DNA of 64,000 nucleotides from Acetivibrio saccincola (GCF_002844395.1 NZ_CP025197.1:2790001-2854000); one strand, 5' to 3'; counted from the stretch's first letter, positions 1 through 8,322 are shown. A program made the numbers and translations. The notes: generated by a model from the sequence alone, not told the origin.

Positions 1-111
1 CGGATTTACATGTTTATTAAGTTGTTCCCATATTTTTTCATCATCTATAAAATCCTTTTCCATTTCGTCATATTCTTTAAAATATTCTTTATACTTATCA
101 AGAAATTTCAT
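1..111 (-). CDS. hydG: Probable HydG N-terminus (partial, runs off the window)
   Basis: Only the first 37 codons are in the window. The start is ATG at 109-111, preceded by the Shine-Dalgarno sequence GAGGTGG. The peptide begins MKFLDKYKEYFKEYDEMEKD and continues FIDDEKIWEQLNKHVNP, charged and helical. HydG is a radical-SAM tyrosine lyase that makes the CO and CN ligands of the [FeFe]-hydrogenase H-cluster; its N-terminus usually carries a similar FI-(D/N)-(D/E)-E-x-IW stretch before the radical-SAM core. The gene lies 54 bp downstream of hydF on the same strand, so it probably belongs to the same transcript. The catalytic CxxxCxxC motif is outside the window, so the assignment rests on a short weak match plus context. 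Confidence 0.5.
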   Translation of the reverse strand, partial: MKFLDKYKEYFKEYDEMEKDFIDDEKIWEQLNKHVNP

Positions 112-165
112 TTTACCACCTCAATTTTAATTAATTTTGAATATAAATTATTTAATATAATTTTT

Positions 166-1371
166 TTATAAAGTATTTATAAAAGGCTTCATTGCCCTGT
201 CAATTATACCGTTAAGGTAAGCAAGAACTATTCCATAATTTATCATAGGAATGCCGTTTTCCAATGAAAGCATCTGCCTGTATTCCATTTCCCTTTTATT
301 TAGCATGCATGCACCACAGTGAATTACCATCCTGTACTTTGATATATCCTCCTTGAAATAAGCTCCGGAAACATGATGAAAATTTAACTGTTTTCCCGTT
401 TTCTTTTTGATAAGGTCAGGTATCTTTACAGTCCCGATATCATCGTCCTTACGGTGGTGGGTACATCCTTCAGCCATGAGAATATAATCCCCGTCTTTAA
501 GGTTTTCAATTTCCCTGACAGCCTTGTAAAATAAATCTAAATTCCCCTTGTGTCTTGCATATATAATTGAAAAGGACGTAAGAGGTATTTCTTCAGGAAC
601 TATTTTACTCACTTTGTCAAAAACCTTTGAATCGGTAATAACAATATCCGGGCTGCGGGAAAGATTTTTAAGAGACTGTTCCAGCTCTGTTTCCTTTACA
701 ACCAACGCCATTGCCCCATTATCTAAAATATCCCTTAAAACCTGCTGCTGGGGAAGTATCAACCTTCCTTTAGGTGCTGCTTCGTCAATAGGTGTAACCA
801 GCACCGCCAAATCTCCGGCTTTAACAAGCCCGTCTATAAGGTGCAGCTTTTGGTCATCTTCTTTTTTTAATTTTACAAGCTCTTTTATAAGTTCTTCTAT
901 TCCCTCACCCGTCAATGCAGAAGTTTTAACCACAGGTGCTTTTGAAATTTCCTTAATGTGAAGAAAGTATTTTTCAGCATCTTTTTTTTCACACTTATTC
1001 ACGGCAATAATAAAGGGCAGATTTCTTTTTTTAAAACGGCTTATCAGTTCTTCCTCTTGTTTTCCCCATTTTGAATCACAGGTTGTAACAAGTATTGCAA
1101 TATCGGTTTTTCTCAGTACCTCTTTTGTTTTATTTACCCTAAGTTCTCCAAGGGTACCTTCATCGTCAATCCCCGGTGTATCAATGAGTACAACAGGTCC
1201 TAAAGGCAGAATTTCCATAGTTTTGTACACAGGGTCTGTAGTGGTTCCCGGGACTTCTGAAACAATAGCCACTTTCTGATTTGTCAGTGCATTTATAAGA
1301 CTTGATTTTCCGGCATTTCTCTTTCCAAATAAAGCTATATGTAAACGGTTTCCTCTGGGTGTATTGTTCAT
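166..1371 (-). CDS. hydF: [FeFe]-hydrogenase H-cluster maturation GTPase HydF
   Basis: HydF is the scaffold that carries the 2Fe subcluster made by HydE and HydG and hands it to the hydrogenase. The 401-residue length is typical. An N-terminal Ras-like G domain shows the P-loop GKRNAGKSS, the switch region around PGTTTDP, DTPG, and NKCEKKDAE. The C-terminal cluster-binding domain has the HydF signature Cys-Thr-His (in EGCTHHRKDDD) followed by His-Cys-x2-Cys (in IHCGACMLN). I start at ATG 1369-1371 (MNNTPRGNRL), which follows GGAGGTGAGAGG; an upstream in-frame start would add about 20 residues before the P-loop and has no ribosome site. The probable hydG follows directly. The gene marks an anaerobic, hydrogen-metabolising host. 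Confidence 0.96.
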   Translation of the reverse strand: MNNTPRGNRLHIALFGKRNAGKSSLINALTNQKVAIVSEVPGTTTDPVYKTMEILPLGPVVLIDTPGIDDEGTLGELRVNKTKEVLRKTDIAILVTTCDSKWGKQEEELISRFKKRNLPFIIAVNKCEKKDAEKYFLHIKEISKAPVVKTSALTGEGIEELIKELVKLKKEDDQKLHLIDGLVKAGDLAVLVTPIDEAAPKGRLILPQQQVLRDILDNGAMALVVKETELEQSLKNLSRSPDIVITDSKVFDKVSKIVPEEIPLTSFSIIYARHKGNLDLFYKAVREIENLKDGDYILMAEGCTHHRKDDDIGTVKIPDLIKKKTGKQLNFHHVSGAYFKEDISKYRMVIHCGACMLNKREMEYRQMLSLENGIPMINYGIVLAYLNGIIDRAMKPFINTL

Positions 1372-1413
1372 AAACCTCTCACCTCCTAAATAAAAGGCAC
1401 CTGAAATACGAAA

Positions 1414-1452
1414 GCCCTTTGCCAAGAACAAAGGGAAATCTTGACAAAGGGC
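1414..1452 (-). promoter_or_regulatory. Long hairpin in the hydF 5' leader
   Basis: Positions 1414-1427 pair with 1439-1452 over 14 bp with one G-T wobble (RNA arms GCCCUUUGUCAAGA and UCUUGGCAAAGGGC), closing an 11-nt loop. It lies 43-81 nt upstream of the hydF start and has no T-run after it, so it is not a simple terminator. A smaller stem further upstream (about 1532-1556) and a purine-rich stretch fill the rest of the leader. It may be a regulatory RNA; no known riboswitch class was recognised. Confidence 0.5.
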
Positions 1453-1594
1453 ATAAATGCACCACTTTACTTCAATTCTCCTCTGCCCCGGAACTCATCC
1501 TCAGCATCAGAACATTGATTCTCTTACTCTCCCCCTCAAGTTTTGTCCTCTTGGGGTCAAGTCTTTAGAAAACAAATATTCTGTTGTTATTTTA

Positions 1595-1623
1595 ATGATA
1601 CCTCTATTGCTTTATATTGTCAA
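1595..1623 (-). promoter_or_regulatory. Predicted sigma-A promoter for hydF
   Basis: Reading the minus strand, the perfect -35 box TTGACA (1618-1623) is followed by exactly 17 bases and the -10 box TATCAT (1595-1600). Transcription would start near 1588 and give a leader of about 215 nt before hydF. No other gene lies between this promoter and hydF. Confidence 0.7.
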
Positions 1624-1938
1624 TAAGTTAATTTGGACTGATAGCGTCAATTTATTGTAGGAAAAAGAAAAGTAGATGGCATCCCATTTTTTATTTGTGC
1701 AACTATTTCAAATAACGGTCTCTTAGTAACGAAAGTGTTTTACATCATTTTGAGCCTTATTTTCTTTTATAATTCCTCTAACTTATTGTCTATTATACCA
1801 TATAACTCTTTCTTTCTATAAAGAATTCATTTTACTCAATACTTGTGACAAATTAGTACGTTTTGTTATCTATGTTCCTTCACATTTTAACGCTACTTTT
1901 AAAAGAAAAAAGTATTTCTATTGTACCATTTTCCATTT

Positions 1939-1978
1939 TGTCAAGGCTAAAACAAGCGGGCAAAGCCCGGCCTTGACA
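1939..1978. other. GC-rich compound hairpin inside the IS 3' region
   Basis: TGTCAAGGC (1939-1947) pairs perfectly with GCCTTGACA (1970-1978), and within the loop CGGGC (1957-1961) pairs with GCCCG (1965-1969). The block continues GC-rich to about 2000 and stands out against the AT-rich surroundings. On the minus strand it would fall in the 3' untranslated RNA of the transposase. It may be a terminator-like or transposition-related RNA structure. Confidence 0.5.
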
Positions 1979-2147
1979 AGTAGTAGGGCTCCGCGGGTCA
2001 TGGTACTAAAGTTTTGCTTTTTTCTTTTCTTTTTCTTTTTTTATGTTTTTTCTTTTTCTTTGTCTTTTTTCCAGATATGTATAATTCCTATTGGATAGGC
2101 TTACTTGTAAACTTTCCCGTAATTTTTGCTTTATTATTACCTCATCC

Positions 2148-3587
2148 CTATCCGCATATACCTATAATACGCCTTAATTCTTTATATAAACCAGTTTTAC
2201 ACCCCTTATGAATAACAGTTAAATTACTATTCCATACACTCTCATACCTGTTTGATGACTTCTTTAATTCCTTAATTAATTTTTCCTGAATTTCTTGCCT
2301 ACTAGATGCTAACTTTTTTTGTTTTTGTGCCATAACTATGTCATATACCTTACCGCCATTCTTCTTGTATATTATTAGCTTTGACATCTTTTCTACACCT
2401 TTTCTCGACCAGCCTTTAGGTCTTGAACTTAAACGGGATGAAAATACATGACTCACATGACCTTCAGCACTACAACCCACTATTCCTCTGTTTGACCTTA
2501 TTTCTATACCATCCCAATTATTTAAAATATATCGCTTTGCATTTTTTATAGCCTTTATTTTATTTTCATTATCGCCTGTCTTTTCAATTATCTTTTTAAA
2601 AACCTTTGTTAGCATTTTTTTATCAGATAAATTCAAAGCCTCCTGTAAATCTTGGCTTATTGCTTCATCATTTAAATGTGTGGTCGCAACTCTTACGTAT
2701 TTTTGAAGATGGTATCTATCAAGTACAAATTTACTTTTTGAAAGACAGTTAACTCCTTGCCTTATCCATGACGCCCCATCTCCTGATATATACACCGTCT
2801 CTAAAAAATCAACGTCATATTGTTTATATATGTATTCCGATACTTCAAGCCACAAATCTTCTGAATTCTTATACACTCCCCCAAAATATCGAACATTCTT
2901 TAATACTTTTCTCTTCTTATTACTTTTTTCAAAGTCAATTCCCTCATGCACATATACAAGTTTTGGCATAATTGTATTTCTCTTGCCCTTCTCATTCTGT
3001 CTCAATATACTTTTTTGTTGTAATGCTACATGGTCCTCATCGGCCTCAACATACAATATTTTTACTTCTCTCTTTTTATCTACTTTTATTTCAGGCTCAA
3101 CTATTTCAATATTATGTATTTTATTCATCACTGCTTGTTTGCTGATTTCATCAATATATGTCGCCTTTTCTCCTGCCTTTCTGTAGCTGCTGTCAGCTGC
3201 TTCATCTATTGCATTAATTACAACATCGGCACTTACTCTGTCATGTGGTTCTACACCTACAATCCTGTCGACTAGGTGTTGTCTATTACCATTTTCCTTA
3301 TGCTTAAAATATGTCCTGTTATAACTTAGTGTTCCAAATGTCGTTAAAATAGCTGTTTTATCTTTTCTTATAATTTCCCAATACTGTTTCCTTATTTCAC
3401 AGTTACGGAAATATTCATCCATATCTTCAAGCACTTCTTTAAGTATATCGCGTCCAAGTTTAAATAAATCTTCTTTTAGACCAAGAACAAGATCAGCTAA
3501 GTCTTTTCCTTCTTCAATAAAATTTTTTATCTTTTTTTCAATTCTTTTTGCCCCAAATTCATTAAAATGTTGTATACTATTATACAT
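2148..3587 (-). CDS. ISLre2-family (UPF0236) transposase
   Basis: The 479-residue protein has the features of the UPF0236/ISLre2 transposases common in clostridia: an N-terminal helical region (IKNFIEEGKDLADLVLGLKEDLF), the central GTLSYNRTYF segment, the acidic stretch LYVEADEDHVALQ, VYISGDGASWIRQG and RYHLQKYV, and the C-terminal region ending ELRRIIGICG. It appears full length and uninterrupted, so it may still be active. I choose the ATG at 3585-3587 (MYNSIQHFNE), because AAAGGATG lies at good spacing before it; the ATG four codons upstream sits directly on that ribosome site. It would cut and move the surrounding element. Confidence 0.9.
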   Translation of the reverse strand: MYNSIQHFNEFGAKRIEKKIKNFIEEGKDLADLVLGLKEDLFKLGRDILKEVLEDMDEYFRNCEIRKQYWEIIRKDKTAILTTFGTLSYNRTYFKHKENGNRQHLVDRIVGVEPHDRVSADVVINAIDEAADSSYRKAGEKATYIDEISKQAVMNKIHNIEIVEPEIKVDKKREVKILYVEADEDHVALQQKSILRQNEKGKRNTIMPKLVYVHEGIDFEKSNKKRKVLKNVRYFGGVYKNSEDLWLEVSEYIYKQYDVDFLETVYISGDGASWIRQGVNCLSKSKFVLDRYHLQKYVRVATTHLNDEAISQDLQEALNLSDKKMLTKVFKKIIEKTGDNENKIKAIKNAKRYILNNWDGIEIRSNRGIVGCSAEGHVSHVFSSRLSSRPKGWSRKGVEKMSKLIIYKKNGGKVYDIVMAQKQKKLASSRQEIQEKLIKELKKSSNRYESVWNSNLTVIHKGCKTGLYKELRRIIGICG

Positions 3588-3714
3588 AGAAGATGTCATC
3601 CTTTCTGTTAGATTTTTTTTTGTATTAATATCTTAACAGGATGTCATCTTCTTTTCAATTTTATATGGTATTTTATGTCTCATTCCCTACAATAACTTTA
3701 CGCTAACTTTGGAC

Positions 3715-3803
3715 TTACTTTCTATATAATACCCCGTCTTTCATGTATACTATATTATCTGCATATTTGGCTACATGTTCATCATGAGTTACCATTCTCT
3801 CCA
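3715..3803 (-). pseudogene. C-terminal stub of an ABC transporter ATPase
   Basis: The minus-strand frame ending in TAA at 3715-3717 reads MVTHDEHVAKYADNIVYMKD followed by GVLYRK. This is the H-loop region and last strand of a MacB/LolD-type ABC ATPase (VTHD followed by YADxI and KDG). Everything upstream of the H-loop (Walker A, signature, Walker B) is missing, and the frame runs into an unrelated membrane-protein reading frame. The stub lies about 60 bp from the right end of the ISLre2 element, so the locus has probably been truncated by deletion near that element. The original may have been an exporter or immunity ATPase. Confidence 0.7.
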
Positions 3804-4012
3804 GTTTCATAAATACTTTCATGATTTGAAAATTTAAAAAACCTGTATAGTACTGTTTCACTAACTACATCATCATTATCAATGTTAAAAAGAGATTTCA
3901 TTGCAAAAGCTGAAAGTATATTTCCAAAAATGCAAAATAAAATAAATATGATTATTGATATACAAACAATATAATTTATAAATCTTAATATTCTTTTTAA
4001 ACTATCCTTCAT
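3782..4012 (-). CDS. Small single-pass membrane protein, probably a fused remnant
   Basis: The 76-residue reading frame starts MKDSLKRILRFINYIVCISI and has one strong hydrophobic segment at about residues 12-38. It ends within the first codons of the ABC ATPase stub, in a different frame (last residues GENGNS overlap the DNA encoding the VTHDEH motif). The C-terminal third is therefore likely an accident of a deletion that joined two genes. The Shine-Dalgarno sequence is weak (AGGGG about 13 nt upstream). I do not recognise the protein; it may be the N-terminus of a permease or a small immunity-type protein. Confidence 0.35.
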   Translation of the reverse strand: MKDSLKRILRFINYIVCISIIIFILFCIFGNILSAFAMKSLFNIDNDDVVSETVLYRFFKFSNHESIYETGENGNS

Positions 4013-4344
4013 TGCTTTAATAACCCCTATACAATTATTTGCTTTAAATAAAAATTTTAATTTATCAGTAAGCTGTGTTTATATTAAAATATACCACAGT
4101 TCACTTTTAATTTGCTTTTTATATAATTAAGGTGCCGTAGTTATGATACTTGGTGATTTTGCTTTTCAAAGTACTGTAAATGTTTTTGTGTAAACTGGTT
4201 TCCCTTCAATGTTAGTTTATAAATATATTTTAAGGCTCAAAAGCCTTGTTTATCAATTTTTATATCTTTGATATTGCTACTGACAAATACAATTAAAACT
4301 TAAAAATTCGGAAAATAGAGGTTTCCAGCAATGTCAACTTATTT

Positions 4345-4560
4345 CTAGGTACAGATGCTGTCAAACAGCATACTTAAAGATTTAAAGTTTTTATTCAACT
4401 TTAAAATGGATTCTGAAAATCCTTTTATATCAATATTGTCAAGACAATCATAAATTAGGAACAAATTACAGTTAGCGGTAAATGCATCTTTAAAGCAACG
4501 TATAGTTGTAAAATTTTTGAATCCTACTGGAATTTGAAATTTAATTATTGACTTTCTATT
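4345..4560 (-). pseudogene. Start-less open frame, possible gene remnant
   Basis: In the otherwise empty gap 4013-4885, a minus-strand frame stays open for 71 codons from 4560 to the TAG at 4345-4347, unusual in such AT-rich DNA. It reads like protein (KFQIPVGFKNFTTIRCFKDA then FTANCNLFLIYDCLDNID) but has no usable start and is preceded by TAA. I do not recognise it. A perfect 7-bp hairpin (ATGCTGT, loop CAA, ACAGCAT) lies at 4355-4371 near its end. Nothing else was seen in this gap. Confidence 0.25.
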
Positions 4561-4885
4561 TTAATTTAAAAACATTCACTAATTTGTAGTAAAATTGACC
4601 TAAAATAATTTGAAAATCTTATCTAATTTAATTTGAAAATTTACGCTTCTCATATTTCCAGATATGTATCCTTATAATGTCTTTGTTCGTCTAAAAAGTA
4701 ATTAGTTACATCTTTTCATATATGCGTCTCTGTAATACTTGTAATATATTAATCAATCACTAAAAACTCAAATTTACCTGCACACCAAATTATACCACAA
4801 ATTGTACCTTGTAAATATACTTTTTGAAAAAATTACTGTTAAATTGATTTATTTGTACTAATTTCTATTTTTGCAATATTCTTAC

Positions 4886-5455
4886 CTATATATCGATTTC
4901 CAAATAGTGAAGCAATGCAAACCATTTGTTTGCAATATAAGGAAATTTTTTTATCTTGTCTGATGTATTATAAGTATAGGGAGGAATCTCATCCAGCCTA
5001 ACATTACACAGCGTACAAATCTCATCCATTACATTGTGAAGTGGCACCCATTCCTCATTAGAGTATCGTTGAAATAGATCATACCCGGTTTTCTCTTTTA
5101 TTTTATTCCATACTTCATTTTCAAGCTTATATAATTTATAATAATCAAGTACAAGTTTTTGATTACCCGAATAAGTAATTAGTTCTTCCACAATATTATC
5201 ATGATCCACACATCTTATTTCTTCATCACAATGATTACATTGGACTGAACCTACCTGTCCATATCTTGAGCCATCGTGTTTATAAAATCCCTCTAATTGT
5301 TTGTTACAGTTCATACAATAAAGGGGCGTTATTTCAACATCAATTTGAACACCTATCTTTTTTATTTTTCTGGCACAAACTAAAAGGTCAAACTCTTCTT
5401 CACTTTTTCTTCCTTTGCGGTCTTGCCGAATACCATCAATCTCCCATATACCCAT
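4886..5455 (-). CDS. Hypothetical protein with paired CxxC motifs
   Basis: The 189-residue protein follows a good ribosome site (GGGAGGT, 8 nt before ATG), so it is likely a real gene. It has CMNC at about residues 47-50 and CNHC at about 73-76, the spacing of a zinc ribbon, and a third CTLC near residue 147. The rest is charged and aromatic, with no membrane segment or signal peptide. I do not recognise a family. It stands alone between the ISLre2 remnants and the IS21 element, about 120 bp from the IS21 left end, so it is probably part of the accessory island. No function can be assigned. Confidence 0.6.
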   Translation of the reverse strand: MGIWEIDGIRQDRKGRKSEEEFDLLVCARKIKKIGVQIDVEITPLYCMNCNKQLEGFYKHDGSRYGQVGSVQCNHCDEEIRCVDHDNIVEELITYSGNQKLVLDYYKLYKLENEVWNKIKEKTGYDLFQRYSNEEWVPLHNVMDEICTLCNVRLDEIPPYTYNTSDKIKKFPYIANKWFALLHYLEIDI

Positions 5456-5574
5456 AAATGTTTACCTCCCAAAAGTTTTTAAAATTTTCATTCTAATTCT
5501 TTACATATCATGACAACCTGTTTTCAAGCAAGCTTTCTTACCCTTTCTTCAGGTAAATTTTCTGACATTAAATT

Positions 5575-5581
5575 TAATATC
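5575..5581. repeat. Target-site duplication, left copy
   Basis: TAATATC directly precedes the left end of the IS21 element and is repeated exactly at 8054-8060. Confidence 0.85.
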
Positions 5582-5832
5582 TGCGTATTCCGGATTATCC
5601 GGACGGCAGTTCCGGAAACATCCGGACATTAAACCGGATTATCCGGACACCTTGTCATTTAATTTGATTTTATAATAAATTTGTACTTAACACAATTCTT
5701 TCTAACATTGTATTAAAGTTTATACTTATACCCTTCAAGTATTTTATTAAAATGATTAGCTCTCCCTTTTGCCTATGTACTAACTTTCATGCCATAATTA
5801 TACCGAACTTTTCTCATTTACAATATTTTTTA

Positions 5833-6425
5833 TTATTCATCATGTTTTGTTTCTCTAATTACCTTTTCTGCCATTACCTCTCTCATAGATTTTTTTGAGT
5901 CCAGAGCAAGGATATATGCATTATGAATTATCCTGTCCATAATTGCATCTGCTATTGTAGGGTCAGGAAACAGGTTATACCAATGAGTATGGGGAACCTG
6001 TCCTGAAAATCAAGTAAAAGTTCCGGAATACGGTAGTATTTAACGGTATAGCCATGACGACAAGCACTGTTACCAAATGCACATGCCAAAAATGTCTTTC
6101 CGCTTCCGGTTTTTCCTGTAATCACGATATTTAATTTCTGAATAATGTAGGTACAGGTAGAAAGAGTTTGTATAGTCTTTTTATCTATCTTCCGTTCCGC
6201 AGTATAGTCTATATCCTCAATGCATGCATTAATACTAAAAGATGCTTTATGTATATATCTTTTAATCCTGGAGTTTTTTCTTGACTCCCATTCTTTTTCA
6301 ACCATAATACCGAACCTTTCCTCAAAAGACAACTCCCTTAAAGCCGGATCTGAATCACTCAGTAGTTGGGCCATAACTTTAAGTTTCATATCTCTTAGTT
6401 TTTCTATAGTTGGGTTAATTAGCAT
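5833..6425 (-). pseudogene. istB: istB-type transposition helper ATPase, internal deletion
   Basis: IstB is the AAA+ ATPase that helps the IS21 transposase. The start MLINPTIEKLRDMKL (ATG 6423-6425, after GGAGGTGG) and the Walker A motif GKTGSGKT are present. After RIPELLLDFQD the family sequence is lost, including the Walker B region, and the frame ends early at 5952. The true C-terminus (VPHTHWYNLFPDPTIADAIM then REVMAEKVIRETKHDE) continues in another frame to TAA at 5833-5835. About 60-70 codons are missing compared with a usual IstB of about 250 residues. The ATPase must be dead. Confidence 0.88.
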
Positions 6426-7952
6426 ATATACCACCTCCTGAGTAAGCACTGCTTCCTCTTACATTTTCATGCCGAATAATTGTATCATTCTGCTTCTTTG
6501 TGGAATTCTTGACGACTTGCTTAAGGATAATATTGAAATATTTGAAGGAAAAAACATTTTTATCTATAGCCTCTTTGCTGGCAGTTTCTATTATTTCAAC
6601 AGAACAACTTTTAGCAAGTCTCATAATTCCCATACAAGTTCGATAACACTGAACAGGATAATCACTGCTTTCAAGAATCTTTTTGATTAGTTCCCGGGTA
6701 TAAGGACCGTTTTTTTCTGCCCATGACAGAAAACGCTCAGAACTCCATGCATAAACAGCTTTATGCTCTTCGGGCATATGTTCCTCTAATGTTTTATAGC
6801 GATTAGATTTATCATAGTTTCTGGTGTGTACCGCTATTCTTTCATTCCCTATATATACTTCTATAGTTTTTGATGATGCCCTAATCCAACATTTATGATT
6901 CGCATAGGAGTAATGAACACTGTAGAAAAATCCTTTGTACTCAACATGATAATTAAATGCAACTCTTGTTTCTACCCAGTCGCAATATTCGTATTTTGTT
7001 GCCGGCAATGGCTGCAGACAGGGTTTATCTATCTTTTTAAAAGCCGTCTTTCTGTTACCCTCCATTTTCTGAAATGGTCTGTTGATAAACTTCTCCAGTT
7101 CCTCTGAAATTGCCTGATTTATTTCATGTATGCTAAAAAATTGTCTATTTCTAAGTGGAGCTATTATCCTTCTCGAAACATTACCTACCATGTTTTCATC
7201 TGAAGCTTTATCTTTTGGTTTTCCTACTCTGGCAGACACTATGGTTGTTCTATAATGTAAAGCCATTTCTTTATAGCTCCTGTTTATTAAAGGATCAATA
7301 CGGTCTGGTTTGATAACCGCAGTCTTTGTATTATCCGGTATGTATTATCCGGTATTGTTATTTTAGGAACTCCGCCATAGTACTCATATGCCCTTACATG
7401 AGCATCAATCCAACTTTCAATTTTTGTATCACCGTAAGCATGAACAAAGGGATAATGACTTGCAGGAAGTACAGAAACAAAAATGTATGCAGGCTTTGAT
7501 TTCCCTGTATTAATATCTACATAGGACAGGGTATCACCAGCCCAGTCTACCTCCATTTCTTCACCGGCTTTGTGGTGCTTGTGCAGGGATATTTTATTGA
7601 GTTTCTTGAAATTCCTATACCTTTCACAGAATTGAGTATACATGATTCCATCCGGATGCTTTTCCTTATACTCTTCCCACAAAAGCATCAAAGTCACATT
7701 CTTTTTTTTCATTTCATAGAAAACATATTCCATATCAGGCTCTGGAACGATTTTTCTATTATTTGTAGGTGGGTATAGCATTGACATTAACTGTTTATCA
7801 CTAAGTTGGATTGGCCATGTTATATTTGCTTTTTCTGCTCTTTTAAGAATCTCTGACACTGTTGTTTTACCACAATTACAAGCTTGACCAATTTCTCTTA
7901 GAGATAGTCCTACTTCATGCTTAAGTCTTAAAATTTCTCTTGCTTTTAACAT
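6415..7952 (-). pseudogene. istA: istA-type transposase, frameshifted by a 14-bp tandem duplication
   Basis: The start MLKAREILRLKHEVGLSLRE (ATG 7950-7952, after GAGGAGG) opens an N-terminal helix-turn-helix; the DDE core begins with EVDWAGD and reaches ITIPDNT. There a perfect 14-bp duplication (7328-7341 and 7342-7355, GTATTATCCGGTAT on the plus strand) shifts the frame and gives a stop at 7287. Removing one copy restores IPDNTKTAVIKPDRIDPLIN joined to the downstream frame, which holds the third acidic region (KPKDKASDEN) and the C-terminus to 6415. The corrected length of about 507 residues is normal. The end overlaps the istB start, as is usual. Confidence 0.9.
7328..7355. repeat. Perfect 14-bp tandem duplication in istA
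   Basis: Two adjacent copies of GTATTATCCGGTAT. The extra copy is the sole cause of the istA frameshift. Confidence 0.95.
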
Positions 7953-8053
7953 ATCCAGCCTCCTCATCGATTGGCTCCCTTTAATCATTCTGATTAAAGA
8001 GTACCTATATTTTAGTAAATCGACAAGGTGTCCGGATGTACCCGAAATATGCA

Positions 8054-8060
8054 TAATATC
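8054..8060. repeat. Target-site duplication, right copy
   Basis: TAATATC follows the right end of the IS21 element and matches 5575-5581. Confidence 0.85.
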
Positions 8061-8228
8061 TTTAAATTACCAATTACAAGTCACAAAAAAGGATATTCTT
8101 TATTAATTCTCATAATGCTATTGCATCACATTATTTTTTAGCCAAAATACGGTGTAATATATTTATAGTAAAATAAAAAAGTAAAGGTGTGATATTATTA
8201 CAGTTAAAAAGAGAATTTTAAATAAGTA

Positions 8229-8280
8229 GAAAGCAATATTTTGTTTAAATTTTAAAATTTATAACCAAAATATTGCTTTC
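8229..8280. terminator. AT-rich 15-bp hairpin downstream of the peptide gene
   Basis: GAAAGCAATATTTTG (8229-8243) is perfectly complementary to CAAAATATTGCTTTC (8266-8280), with a 22-nt loop. It lies 40 bp past the stop of the double-glycine peptide gene on the minus strand. It lacks a GC-rich stem and a strong T-run, so it may be a weak terminator, an mRNA-stabilising stem or the remains of a small mobile element. The rest of 8061-8322 contains no supported gene. Confidence 0.4.
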
Positions 8281-8322
8281 ACTTAAAACAAACTAATTAT
8301 AATCCAAAATTAATAATTTCTA

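Larger units (their letters stand above)
1667..3656 (-). mobile_element. ISLre2-family insertion sequence (ends putative)
   Basis: The element carries a single ISLre2/UPF0236-type transposase. Probable terminal inverted repeats are 1667-1685 (GAAAAGTAGATGGCATCCC) and the complement of 3638-3656 (GAAAAGAAGATGACATCCT), 16 of 19 matching. That gives 1990 bp, longer than I expect for this family, because about 460 bp of non-coding DNA separates the transposase stop from the left end. No clear target duplication was found, so the ends are provisional. A third copy of the same motif (AGAAGATGTCATCCT) lies at 3588-3602 over the transposase start. Confidence 0.55.
5582..8053 (-). mobile_element. IS21-family insertion sequence, inactivated, with 7-bp target duplication
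   Basis: The left end (5582-5604, TGCGTATTCCGGATTATCC) and the complement of the right end (8053 inward, TGCATATTTCGGGTACATCC) are imperfect inverted repeats with the TG...CA termini of IS21 elements. Subterminal repeats of the ATCCGGAC type occur at both ends, and a perfect 16-bp inverted pair ATCCGGACACCTTGTC lies at 5641-5656 and 8022-8037. The 2472-bp length and the overlapping istA/istB gene pair fit the family. The 7-bp direct duplication TAATATC flanks it exactly. Both genes are broken, so it cannot move on its own. Confidence 0.92.

Noticed and set aside
1372-1588. hydF leader considered as a tetrahydrofolate riboswitch because of a GGAGAGU stretch
   Set aside because: The remaining conserved bases and pairing of that class could not be found, and the gene context does not fit.
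1457-1660. Plus-strand 67-codon frame opposite the hydF leader
   Set aside because: It lies antisense to the hydF leader, has no ribosome site and has no protein-like pattern.
2014-2211. Plus-strand open frame rich in Phe and Leu downstream of the GC-rich block
   Set aside because: It arises from a T-rich tract (poly-TTC/TTT) and has no ribosome site; the composition is that of low-complexity DNA.
4355-4371. Perfect 7-bp hairpin considered as a terminator
   Set aside because: No T-run follows on either strand, and it lies within an open frame that may be a gene remnant.
8185-8228. Short plus-strand unit AAAGGTG followed by a tiny frame (ITVKKRILNK) near the IS21 right end
   Set aside because: It has no normal start codon and only about 10 codons. 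It may be a cut gene start but cannot be supported.
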